DNA of 64,000 nucleotides from Peptoclostridium acidaminophilum DSM 3953. Its GTDB lineage: Bacteria > Bacillota > Clostridia > Peptostreptococcales > Peptostreptococcaceae. This document shows positions 36,408 through 43,369 of the stretch, one piece after another; the stretch's first letter is position 1, and every line of letters starts with the position of its first letter. The stretch lies in contig NZ_CP007452.1 of assembly GCF_000597865.1 (NCBI RefSeq), positions 1,061,183 through 1,125,182 on the forward strand, read 5' to 3'. The position numbers and the translations under genes are program-made. Under the pieces are notes generated by a model. The model saw only the letters and a list, made by a program, of their open reading frames with translations, was not told where the DNA came from and did not search any database.

Positions 36408-37196
36408 TTAGGCTGCAAGTGGCTGATGTCCGTAATACACATCAGCTGGTGTGCGGTAGTTGTAACTCTGATGCCCTCTTTTGTAATTGTATGTTTCTAT
36501 GTATTCTTTTGTGAGTGATTTAACTTCATGAACAGTTTCAGGGCACAGCAAATACAAGCGTTCCCACTTATATGAACGGAAAAATCTTTCAATTGCTATG
36601 TTGTCAGTTGCTCGGCCTTTGCCGTCCATGCTGATTTTAGTCATTTTTAGATGCTTAATACAATCAATGTAAGCTTGTGATGTGAATTGGCTGCCTTGAT
36701 CACTGTTAATAATTTCGGGCATGCCGTGCTCCTTTACAGCGCTTTCTACTGCGCGTATGACCATATCTGTTTGCAAAGTGTTGCTAATGGTATAACCTAC
36801 GATAAATCTTGAATACCAGTCGATTATGGCTGTTAGATATACAAATCCTGTCGGGGTTCCTATATAAGTGATATCAATAGACCAGACTTGATTTGGACGA
36901 TTAATGTCAAGATGTCTTAAGAGATATGGGTATGTCTTGGATTGTTTTGCACGCTTACTCAAATTAGGGCCAGGATAGAAGCAGGTAATGTCCATTTCCT
37001 GCATGTATCGCTTAACCAAGCGTCTGCCCACATGGTTGAATCCGAGTTTGCATAGCTCATTGCGTATCCTTCTAACACCGTATGAAGGTTCGTCAAAGTG
37101 AATTCTATCAATGGCATTTTTTATGGTAATCTCATCCTTCGATGGGCTTATTTCAACAGGCTTGTGATATGCACTGGATCGTGGCAAATCAATCAA
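36408..37196 (-). CDS. IS3 transposase OrfB, copy B
   Basis: Protein identical to copy A OrfB (262 aa), with the DDE residues in WSIDITYIGT, NSDQGSQFTS and NIAIERFF. It is reached by -1 frameshift from OrfA at the A9 run near 37280-37288. Confidence 0.88.
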   Translation of the reverse strand: MIDLPRSSAYHKPVEISPSKDEITIKNAIDRIHFDEPSYGVRRIRNELCKLGFNHVGRRLVKRYMQEMDITCFYPGPNLSKRAKQSKTYPYLLRHLDINRPNQVWSIDITYIGTPTGFVYLTAIIDWYSRFIVGYTISNTLQTDMVIRAVESAVKEHGMPEIINSDQGSQFTSQAYIDCIKHLKMTKISMDGKGRATDNIAIERFFRSYKWERLYLLCPETVHEVKSLTKEYIETYNYKRGHQSYNYRTPADVYYGHQPLAA

Positions 37197-37240
37197 TTCA
37201 CATTGATGTTTGACTGTTAGATCTGAATCAGTCCATTCAA

Positions 37241-37561
37241 TCAGCGACCTTTTTTCTTCATTTGTGAGATTTGCACCTGTTTTTTTTTAAGCCAGTCTAC
37301 ATCCAGTGTGAGTTCACCAATTTTCTTTATAAGATGCTCCTTTTCATCTTCATGTTCGCGCTGAATCTTTTCAATGTTTTCGTTCTTCTTATCAAATACG
37401 GCGGACATGTTGGATAAAAACTCTGCTTTCCAGCGACTAATTAATTGTTGTGATACATCATATTTTTTAGCGATTTCAGCCAATGTGCTTTCTTCGCGAA
37501 GGAGTTCAAGCACTATTGCGGCTTTCTCCTCAGGGGTCCAGTTTCTTCTCATTCTGCTCAT
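37241..37561 (-). CDS. IS3 OrfA, copy B
   Basis: Protein identical to copy A OrfA (106 aa): HTH plus coiled coil, with the same A9 slippery site. With both frames intact this copy looks transposition-competent. Confidence 0.88.
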   Translation of the reverse strand: MSRMRRNWTPEEKAAIVLELLREESTLAEIAKKYDVSQQLISRWKAEFLSNMSAVFDKKNENIEKIQREHEDEKEHLIKKIGELTLDVDWLKKKQVQISQMKKKGR

Positions 37562-37628
37562 GTTCTTATTTTATCTTATTTTTTAGAATATGTGTCCAAT
37601 GCTATGTGTACATTTTATTGACTGTAAA

Positions 37629-37671
37629 AGTTAAGGGATAGGTGCTTAAAACAAGCATCTGTCCCTTAACT
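37629..37671. repeat. 19-bp stem hairpin beside IS3 copy B
   Basis: AGTTAAGGGATAGGTGCTT (37629-37647) pairs along its full length (two G-U pairs) with 37653-37671 around a 5-nt loop. No T run follows on the plus strand, so it is not a standard terminator. It may be a MITE-like remnant or an RNA-processing site. Confidence 0.5.
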
Positions 37672-37719
37672 GCATTATACACCCAATTTTGGGCGAGTCA
37701 ATACAGGATTTATAGCATT

Positions 37720-37765
37720 GAAAAACAAAGATAGTATCACCTCGAGATATACTGCTTTGTTTTTC
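37720..37765 (-). terminator. Terminator of the HEPN-motif gene
   Basis: GAAAAACAAAG (37720-37730) pairs with CTTTGTTTTTC (37755-37765), with an inner AGTAT/ATACT stem. Read leftward it follows the stop of the minus-strand gene at 37764. Confidence 0.6.
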
Positions 37766-39077
37766 ATTTTTTTAATATTTTATTATATTTTGCTTCGAGA
37801 TGGCCACCAATACTACTAATATTAATCATTTTTATTGCTTCCACATATTTTTCTTTACATCTAGGATGTGTTTTCAGTCTATCAGCAAGAATCGATTTTG
37901 TATCCATTTCCAGCAAATCCAAAAGTATACTGATTTCTTTAGGTGTGAAGTTTTTAATCATATCTTCATAATATTGTTCAGCCATAGAAGATGTACCATA
38001 TCTGTTGCCGACATAGCATATAAGTATTGTATAAACGTAACTTGGTTTGATTGTATCAGGAATTTCTGTTTCTAGAGATAATTCGAATAATCTTTCTGCA
38101 AATGGGGGTTCGTTATAAAAATTATCGTAGGACATATGTACAGAATACAGCCTATTACATGCATTGGAAAAAATATGATGAACTTCCATATCACTTAAAC
38201 AGTTAAGAAGCCCTAATTTTTCAAACATTTTCAATGATGCAGAATGCCTTTTTTCGTCACCTTTTGCTTGATATTCATAATGTTTATCTGTTAAATTTAA
38301 TTTTATTTGTGGTGTGAAATCAGAAGCAAAATCCATGCATATATTAAGAGCATTAATTCTAGATTGTTCTGCTGAAGAAGGATCACAATATACCCCATGT
38401 AACATTCCAAATAACATTTCACGTTGTGCATCATGGGTCTCTTTAAGACGAGAAATCCACAAATTTAATTGTGTAGTAGTGAATTGTCCTCCTTTTAATG
38501 CTGTAGCAAAAGAATTAATATCAACACCTTTTAAATTGATTACAGATGATAAAGCATACTTACTACAACGACTAATAAAAAAAATCAGTTCACGATCATC
38601 AATAAATGCTATGCTGGGATGTGCAGCAGAGAAATTATTTCGTATATCTCTACATTGATCCAAAAAGAAGAATCCTTCTTCAGATATCAAATTTAATTTC
38701 AAACATAAGCATAATAATTCTGCATCCTTCAGGTTGTTTAATTTTTTTTCATCAAAATTATCGCTTAGTATGTGTGCCACAACATTGTATCCAAAATCTT
38801 TAACTTTATTGCGCAAATTTCTTATTGATGCATTCCAAATATAGTTTATTGCGCCATCAAATAATCCCGTCGATACGGCTACGCACATTCTTGCCAATAG
38901 TTCATCTCTGAGTTCAGGAGGTATTCTTAATAATTCCCTAGGAAGTTCCTTCCATGCATATTGAATTTCATCATCGGAAGCTAATACAGTTCTTTCTACT
39001 CCTAAAGTATTTGTTATTTGACTAATAAAAGGAAGCATGGATTCATGTAATACTGGTAATAATCTTTCATCGGACAT
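37764..39077 (-). CDS. HEPN-motif protein, candidate anti-phage RNase
   Basis: 437-aa all-helical protein that I cannot assign to a named family. Residues 143-154 read RDIRNNFSAAHP, containing R146-N-N-F-S-A-A-H153. This is an R-N-x5-H form of the Rx4-6H motif of HEPN ribonucleases, many of which are abortive-infection or toxin RNases. The rest (about 170-437) looks like helical repeats and could be a sensor or partner-binding region. ATG 39077 follows AAGGAGG. It has its own terminator and sits between the ABC-3C remnant and the lysogeny repressor, a typical place for defence cargo. Function is inferred from motif and position only. Confidence 0.55.
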   Translation of the reverse strand: MSDERLLPVLHESMLPFISQITNTLGVERTVLASDDEIQYAWKELPRELLRIPPELRDELLARMCVAVSTGLFDGAINYIWNASIRNLRNKVKDFGYNVVAHILSDNFDEKKLNNLKDAELLCLCLKLNLISEEGFFFLDQCRDIRNNFSAAHPSIAFIDDRELIFFISRCSKYALSSVINLKGVDINSFATALKGGQFTTTQLNLWISRLKETHDAQREMLFGMLHGVYCDPSSAEQSRINALNICMDFASDFTPQIKLNLTDKHYEYQAKGDEKRHSASLKMFEKLGLLNCLSDMEVHHIFSNACNRLYSVHMSYDNFYNEPPFAERLFELSLETEIPDTIKPSYVYTILICYVGNRYGTSSMAEQYYEDMIKNFTPKEISILLDLLEMDTKSILADRLKTHPRCKEKYVEAIKMINISSIGGHLEAKYNKILKK

Positions 39078-39116
39078 ATTAAGTAAAACCTCCTTATATT
39101 TAAATGAATAAATACT

Positions 39117-39140
39117 GAAAAAAAGCTGTGTAAACAGCTA
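39117..39140 (-). terminator. Terminator of the PH-domain gene
   Basis: On the minus strand AGCTG-TTTACA-CAGCT leads straight into a run of T residues (39123-39117). It lies 20 nt past the stop of the gene at 39158. Confidence 0.7.
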
Positions 39141-39157
39141 TATTCTAAGGAAATAGA

Positions 39158-39517
39158 TTATTTACATATGTACTTGGCTAGCACATGCTCAATTTCAACA
39201 AGATTGGTTCCCTTGATAAATTCAAGGTCAAAATTGCCGCTGCGAGTGAACAAAGTGACATCTGCATCCATGTCCAACATACCGGCTTCTTCAACAGCAA
39301 ATCCATGTATTGAGCTATAAGGAACGCTTACACGTTTCTTTTTCTTTGAGATGAATTTGTTGTCGAAGAAAATTACTCTCTTATTGGTGAAGCATATCTC
39401 ATCCAGCACCATCTTATAGACATGCTCAACTTCTTCACCTGGAAGCAGCAGTTCATTAAACTTGTCTACATTTGTAACCTTTGAAGCCCCTAGCATACCC
39501 TTAAGATTGTTAATCAT
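39158..39517 (-). CDS. Bacterial PH-domain protein
   Basis: 119 aa. The pattern LLPGEEVEHVYKMVLDEICFTNKRVIFFD followed by VPYSSIHGFAVEEAG and a final helix matches the bacterial pleckstrin-homology (bPH, YvbH-like) fold. Some stand-alone bPH proteins form oligomers. The role in the prophage is unknown. ATG 39517 has SD GGGAGG. It is flanked by terminators on both sides, so it is a one-gene unit, likely expressed in the lysogen. Confidence 0.75.
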   Translation of the reverse strand: MINNLKGMLGASKVTNVDKFNELLLPGEEVEHVYKMVLDEICFTNKRVIFFDNKFISKKKKRVSVPYSSIHGFAVEEAGMLDMDADVTLFTRSGNFDLEFIKGTNLVEIEHVLAKYICK

Positions 39518-39619
39518 GATAAAACCTCCCTTATATTAAATAATTGTATAAAAGCATAGAAACGGAACCCATTTCTAAAAACCTGTTACAATAATGAGAA
39601 ATTATGACATGGCAAGCTA

Positions 39620-39646
39620 AAACAAAAGCTGTATTACTACAGCTAA
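39620..39646 (-). terminator. Terminator of the coiled-coil gene
   Basis: On the minus strand AGCTGTA-GTA-ATACAGCT is followed by TTTGTTTT. It lies about 25 nt past the stop at 39672. Confidence 0.65.
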
Positions 39647-39671
39647 TTTATTATTTATTTTATTGAGTACA

Positions 39672-39953
39672 TTACTTTACAGCCTTAAGTATGGCTATAT
39701 CAGTCATATTCTTTCCGGTTATTGCTTCAAGAGCGGTGACATCCTGCTGGATCTTGCTGATGCCGTTATTGATATCGATATGCCTTTCAGCGTTTTTAGC
39801 TTCAATGTCATCCAGCTTTTCGCTTATCTTATCAACCTTGGAATCTAGGCCATCAACCTTATTTTCCAATGATTCCAGCCTTTTATTTATTGAAGATATG
39901 TCATTTTTCATTGAACCAATCTCGCTTAATATTTGTTTTAATATATCTTCCAT
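39672..39953 (-). CDS. Small coiled-coil protein
   Basis: 93 aa, almost wholly a heptad coiled coil (MKNDISSINKRLESLENKVD ... VDKISEKLDDIE), ending in a short non-coiled tail. It is similar in style to small phage coiled-coil proteins of unknown function. The start is uncertain: ATG 39953 is used because the TTG five codons upstream also lacks a good SD. It has its own terminator. Confidence 0.6.
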   Translation of the reverse strand: MEDILKQILSEIGSMKNDISSINKRLESLENKVDGLDSKVDKISEKLDDIEAKNAERHIDINNGISKIQQDVTALEAITGKNMTDIAILKAVK

Positions 39954-39994
39954 ATTCAGAACCGCCAAGTTTATACTAGCAAAAATTTATGATT

Positions 39995-40357
39995 TTAGTT
40001 TATTTTATTTCTTTTTTTTAAAGACCCATCCGGATTATATTTTGACTTAAGAAATTCGATATAGTCCTCCACCTGCTTGATATCTTCTTCGGACAAGCCA
40101 TTGGCATTGATGCTATGATATGCCTTAGTTAGTATCTTACTGCCAGGCTTACGCTCGTCTGTTCGGCCAAGGAGGTAGTCTATGGAGACGTCGAAGTAAT
40201 CACTGATAGACTTTAATTTGTCAAAATCTGGTTGTTTGCCTTTGGTTTCATACCCAGCTATAGTAGCTCTTCCCACGCCTAAAATATCAGCAATATCTTG
40301 TTGAGTCAGATCTTTCTCTATTCTTAAATTTTTCAATCTATCACCAAATGTAGACAT
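39995..40357 (-). CDS. CI-like XRE-family lysogeny repressor
   Basis: 120 aa: an N-terminal XRE HTH (LKNLRIEKDLTQQDIADILGVGRATIAGYE) and a C-terminal helix-rich tail (LSEEDIKQVEDYIEFLKSK). It is transcribed leftward, divergent from the Cro-like gene, across an operator array (40391-40473). It should hold the lytic promoter off and be the target of ImmA. ATG 40357 follows a GAGGGGGG SD. Confidence 0.85.
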   Translation of the reverse strand: MSTFGDRLKNLRIEKDLTQQDIADILGVGRATIAGYETKGKQPDFDKLKSISDYFDVSIDYLLGRTDERKPGSKILTKAYHSINANGLSEEDIKQVEDYIEFLKSKYNPDGSLKKRNKIN

Positions 40358-40390
40358 GAAATCCCCCCTCAATGAATATTTTAGTCCAAA

Positions 40391-40473
40391 ATGTGTCTAA
40401 AATAAACTTTGGTGTCTATAATGAACTTTATTTTCGAAACACACTTGACAATGTGTCAAAAAGGCACTATCAT
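40391..40473. promoter_or_regulatory. Lysogeny switch: operators and rightward promoter
   Basis: The rightward promoter is TTGACA (40445-40450), a 17-nt spacer and TATCAT (40468-40473). The palindrome TTGACA-ATG-TGTCAA (40445-40459) covers the -35. Two imperfect 19-bp tandem repeats, each with GTGTCTA (40393-40399 and 40412-40418), lie further left in the repressor leader. A further GTGTCTT half-site on the minus strand lies at about 40494-40501. These are probable CI/Cro binding sites. Confidence 0.65.
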
Positions 40474-40519
40474 AAAACTATAAGATGTTCCGTTAAGACA
40501 CGCAAGGAGGTGGGAATGA

Positions 40520-40711
40520 TTGCGAAAAAAATTGAAAGAAATGAGAACTAAAAGTGGATTGACGCAAGACAAGTTATCAAAAGAGCTTGGGATATCAAGG
40601 GCATCGTATACAAATATAGAATTAGGCCTCAAAAATCCATCTCTTAGTCTTGCCATAAAAATTAAAGCTGTTTTAAATTACAGCAACGACGATATTTTTT
40701 TGAATGGATAG
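40520..40711 (+). CDS. Cro-like XRE-family regulator
   Basis: 63-aa minimal HTH protein (LKEMRTKSGLTQDKLSKELGISRASYTNIE) with the size and position of Cro. It starts at TTG 40520, about 7 nt after AAGGAGGTGG. It is the first gene of the rightward early operon. Confidence 0.85.
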   Translation: MRKKLKEMRTKSGLTQDKLSKELGISRASYTNIELGLKNPSLSLAIKIKAVLNYSNDDIFLNG

Positions 40712-40746
40712 TGTCAAAAAGGAACGCTAAGAAGGAGGCGACCACA

Positions 40747-40992
40747 TTGGAAGCAGATAAGAGAATTGAAGAGCTGGAGAAGAAAGTGGCTGCTCTGGAA
40801 GTGCGAGTTCAAGAACAGCCTGATGTAGAAAAGATTGCAGAAGCAGTAGCAAAACGATTGATTTTGCCGGATTATGATTCAAAGCAATTATGCAAGACAA
40901 CGCCAGTGATTTTAGACTCTAGCGATGAAATCAAAATGTTTGATTTAAGGGATTTGGCAAAGAGTTTTTTATCAAAGGGAAAGGAGGTCTGA
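40747..40992 (+). CDS. Small early phage protein, coiled coil
   Basis: 81 aa. An N-terminal coiled coil (KRIEELEKKVAALEVRV) precedes a less structured tail. I do not recognise it. I choose TTG 40747, 8 nt after AAGGAGG; a GTG at 40711 overlaps the cro stop. It ends 3 nt before the next gene. Confidence 0.6.
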   Translation: MEADKRIEELEKKVAALEVRVQEQPDVEKIAEAVAKRLILPDYDSKQLCKTTPVILDSSDEIKMFDLRDLAKSFLSKGKEV

Positions 40993-40995
40993 ATC

Positions 40996-41232
40996 ATGCT
41001 AGTCGCTGAAAACATTGAAGGCTTTGACAAGCTTGGAGTAAACGCCGACATGTTCAAGAAATTTCTCTATAATTTCTACCACGCCTGGGGGCTTGAAACA
41101 CGAATGACAATCGAGCCAATCAGCGTGAAGTATCAAAAGGACAAAGCCAACGGGCCATTCCTTAGATTCGATTACGAAATGAATGGCCGCAAATGCTGGC
41201 TGCATGTGAAAGGTCCAAGAACATGGTATTAG
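40996..41232 (+). CDS. Small early phage protein
   Basis: 78 aa, mixed alpha/beta, with FLYNFYHAWGLETRMTIEP and a C-terminal CWLHVKGPRTWY. No family recognised. ATG 40996 with SD AAAGGAGG. Part of the early operon. Confidence 0.6.
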   Translation: MLVAENIEGFDKLGVNADMFKKFLYNFYHAWGLETRMTIEPISVKYQKDKANGPFLRFDYEMNGRKCWLHVKGPRTWY

Positions 41233-41248
41233 GAGAGGAGGAATAGTC

Positions 41249-41557
41249 ATGAGTGAGGGCGCCCTTGTTTTACTAGATAGGCTCTTGGCTGAGGTAACCA
41301 GCCTCAGAAAAGAAGTACAAGAACTTAAAGAAATACCGGCTGCTGCACCCAATGTCGAAGATGAAAGCATGGATGTACATGCAGTGATGGAGTACTTAGG
41401 AGTAGGAAAGTATGCAGCATATGAGCTTTTTAGACGAAACGACTTTCCGGCAATAAGGATAGGTAAACAGCTTAGGACTACACGCAAGTTACTTGATAAA
41501 TGGCTTGAGGAGCAGAGTAAGAATGAAAAGACATATCTTAGAGTTGTGAACCGATAG
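41249..41557 (+). CDS. Excisionase-like helix-turn-helix protein
   Basis: 102 aa: a short coiled coil, then an HTH_17/excisionase-type domain (MDVHAVMEYLGVGKYAAYE ... IRIGKQLRTTRKLLDKWL). Such proteins often bend att DNA as Xis, but the class is also used for regulation. ATG 41249 has SD GAGGAGG. A hairpin follows its stop. Confidence 0.7.
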   Translation: MSEGALVLLDRLLAEVTSLRKEVQELKEIPAAAPNVEDESMDVHAVMEYLGVGKYAAYELFRRNDFPAIRIGKQLRTTRKLLDKWLEEQSKNEKTYLRVVNR

Positions 41558-41572
41558 TTTTTCAACGACAAG

Positions 41573-41593
41573 AGCTCCTGTGGGGCAGGAGCT
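41573..41593 (+). terminator. Hairpin after excisionase-like gene
   Basis: A perfect 8-bp stem, AGCTCCTG (41573-41580) with CAGGAGCT (41586-41593), has a TGGGG loop. Only a short T stretch follows, so termination is likely partial. Confidence 0.45.
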
Positions 41594-41703
41594 TTGAAAG
41601 ATGGGAATATGCTGTTTGAGATTTGAGAGAAATGCTGGAAGAGTATTTAATTGGAGGGAATTATCTTATGACTTAATTATAAATTATTGTGGAGGCGAAT
41701 TGA

Positions 41704-42138
41704 ATGAAGGCACAATGCAAGAATATGTATCAAAATGCTAGACAACTTGCCGGTTTGACGCAGCTTATGGCTGCCGAGTATCTGAATGTTAGTGTACGTT
41801 CTCTAGCTGACTACGAAACAAACAGGACAATACCTCCGGAAGACATAGTTTGTGCTATGGATAAGCTATACAATGCAAGGTGGCTTGTATATATGCATAT
41901 GAAGCAAAACACATTATTAGGGCGGATTTACCTTCCGGATGTAGAATTTTCAGACGTGGCAAAGTCTGTACTAAGGCTTCAAAAAGAAATGCATGATTTA
42001 AGCAAGATTAATAACAGCATGATTGAAATTGCTTGCGATGGAATAGTCGATAAGTACGAAGAACAGAAGTGGGAACGAATAACCAAGGAAGTTGATGATG
42101 TAGCAGGAGCTGCAATGGCACTTATTTTTTCAAAATGA
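41704..42138 (+). CDS. XRE-family phage regulator
   Basis: 144 aa with an N-terminal HTH (ARQLAGLTQLMAAEYLNVSVRSLADYE) and a helical C-terminal domain of about 70 residues. It is probably an early regulator. ATG 41704 with SD GTGGAGG. The 110 nt in front hold no gene. Confidence 0.75.
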   Translation: MKAQCKNMYQNARQLAGLTQLMAAEYLNVSVRSLADYETNRTIPPEDIVCAMDKLYNARWLVYMHMKQNTLLGRIYLPDVEFSDVAKSVLRLQKEMHDLSKINNSMIEIACDGIVDKYEEQKWERITKEVDDVAGAAMALIFSK

Positions 42139-42152
42139 ATGGGAGGTGCAAT

Positions 42153-42347
42153 GTGAGCGAATTGGCAGAGTACAACAGAATTAGCAACAAGGTTATTGAA
42201 ACAATAGGTGAGCATATGAAGCTGCTTGTAGAACACATGGAGATTTTCAACAAGCCTGATTCAGACAAAAGATTGGCTGAAATCGAATGCAAAATGCAAG
42301 AGCTTGAGAGACATAAGCAAAGGCTGGTAGGAGGTAAAGAAAGATGA
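42153..42347 (+). CDS. Small helical phage protein
   Basis: 64 aa, predicted helical hairpin (SNKVIETIGEHMKLLVEHME; LAEIECKMQELERHKQRL). Not recognised. I choose GTG 42153 with SD GGGAGGTG. Its stop overlaps the next start by 4 nt. Confidence 0.6.
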   Translation: MSELAEYNRISNKVIETIGEHMKLLVEHMEIFNKPDSDKRLAEIECKMQELERHKQRLVGGKER

Positions 42348-42535
42348 AACGCGGGATAGCTTCGGGAACAATACATGACCTGCAGCGGCTTATTCATGCA
42401 AGAAGTAAAGAAGAGCAGCTGATAGCTGTTAAAAAAGAGATGTTTGAGCTACATATGGACATAGAAAAAGCCCTCCAGGACTGGCATCCGAAAAGGGCTG
42501 ATGAAAGATACGTTAAATTAATTATATCACACTAA
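42344..42535 (+). CDS. Small phage protein
   Basis: 63 aa, basic and helical, with no recognised domain. ATG 42344 overlaps the preceding stop; SD AGGAGGT. It continues the early operon. Confidence 0.58.
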   Translation: MKRGIASGTIHDLQRLIHARSKEEQLIAVKKEMFELHMDIEKALQDWHPKRADERYVKLIISH

Positions 42536-42548
42536 TGAGGTGATGGTC

Positions 42549-42818
42549 ATGATTTCTAATATAGATTTACTTGAAAACTATACGGCACTTCTGATAGCGA
42601 TTGACCGTGAATGCAATCCGGAGGAAGCGTTTCAGATACTAGATAAGGTGTGCGAAGGAAAGCTACCTAGACGGAAACCAAGCGAGAGCGACATTGTAAA
42701 TATGATTAAGCTCAGAGCGTGTATGACACTCAGAGAGATAGGAGCTCTATACGGATGTGACGCTTCTACAATATGTATAAGAATCAGAAAATATAAGAAT
42801 TCTAAGGGGATGATTTAG
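42549..42818 (+). CDS. Small phage protein with C-terminal helix-turn-helix
   Basis: 89 aa. The C-terminal part, RACMTLREIGALYGCDASTICIRIRKY, looks like a sigma-region-4/resolvase-like HTH. I choose ATG 42549 after SD GAGG; earlier in-frame starts exist at 42540 and 42543. Its stop overlaps the ssb start. Confidence 0.6.
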   Translation: MISNIDLLENYTALLIAIDRECNPEEAFQILDKVCEGKLPRRKPSESDIVNMIKLRACMTLREIGALYGCDASTICIRIRKYKNSKGMI

Positions 42819-43228
42819 TGAACTGCGTAGTCATAATCGGAAGACTTACAAAAGATCCTGAGCTCAGATATATACCGACAACCGGGAATCCTGTATCTAC
42901 ATTCACAGCCGCTGTGAATAGGCCTTTTAAGAACAAGGAAGGTAATTACGAAGCTGACTTTATTCAAGTTCAAGCATGGGGAAAACAAGCGGAAAATTGC
43001 GCCAATTACCTTCAAAAGGGCCAGCAGGTCGGGGTGAAAGGCAGAATCCAGACCAGATCATACGAAGACAAGGAAGGCAGCAAGAGATACATAACTGAAA
43101 TAATATCTGAAAATGTAGAATTCCTTGGAAAGCCAACGGGTGAGGGCATAAATGGGTCGCAACCGGACCAAGAAACTCCGCAATATGAACCTATAGGGAA
43201 TCTCGACGATAGCGATTTGCCGTTTTAG
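42818..43228 (+). CDS. ssb: Single-stranded DNA-binding protein
   Basis: 136-aa OB-fold SSB (VVIIGRLTKDPELRYIPTTGNPVSTFTAAVNR is the N-terminal strand region in outline). It has a short flexible linker and the acidic tip DDSDLPF that recruits replication partners. GTG 42818 with SD AAGGGGA. It is placed just before the phage replication genes. Confidence 0.94.
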   Translation: MNCVVIIGRLTKDPELRYIPTTGNPVSTFTAAVNRPFKNKEGNYEADFIQVQAWGKQAENCANYLQKGQQVGVKGRIQTRSYEDKEGSKRYITEIISENVEFLGKPTGEGINGSQPDQETPQYEPIGNLDDSDLPF

Positions 43229-43237
43229 GAGGCTGAT

Positions 43238-43369
43238 ATGATACGAATTGAAGCGTGCCAAACTAAAAGACGACGAAGATTTAGTGATTTAATGTTGTTG
43301 GCAGGCGTGGGAGCTATAGCTTTCACCCTGCTATGCTTAATAATCGTTTTAGGGGGATTGTCATTATGA
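43238..43369 (+). CDS. 43-aa basic single-TM protein
   Basis: An ORF with SD TAGGAGG and ATG 43238: a basic N-terminus (QTKRRRRF) and a hydrophobic segment of about 25 residues to the end (MLLAGVGAIAFTLLCLIIVL). Its stop overlaps the start of the replication gene by 4 nt (ATGA), which supports real translation. Function unknown. Confidence 0.5.
   Translation: MIRIEACQTKRRRRFSDLMLLAGVGAIAFTLLCLIIVLGGLSL

Larger units (their letters stand above)
36339..37617 (-). mobile_element. IS3-family element, copy B
   Basis: Same 1279-bp length, ends and orientation as copy A. Flanked by its own 3-bp duplication TTG (36336-36338 and 37618-37620). It inserted 62 nt downstream of the DUF2326 stop, so it is an independent transposition event rather than a duplicated segment. 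Confidence 0.92.
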
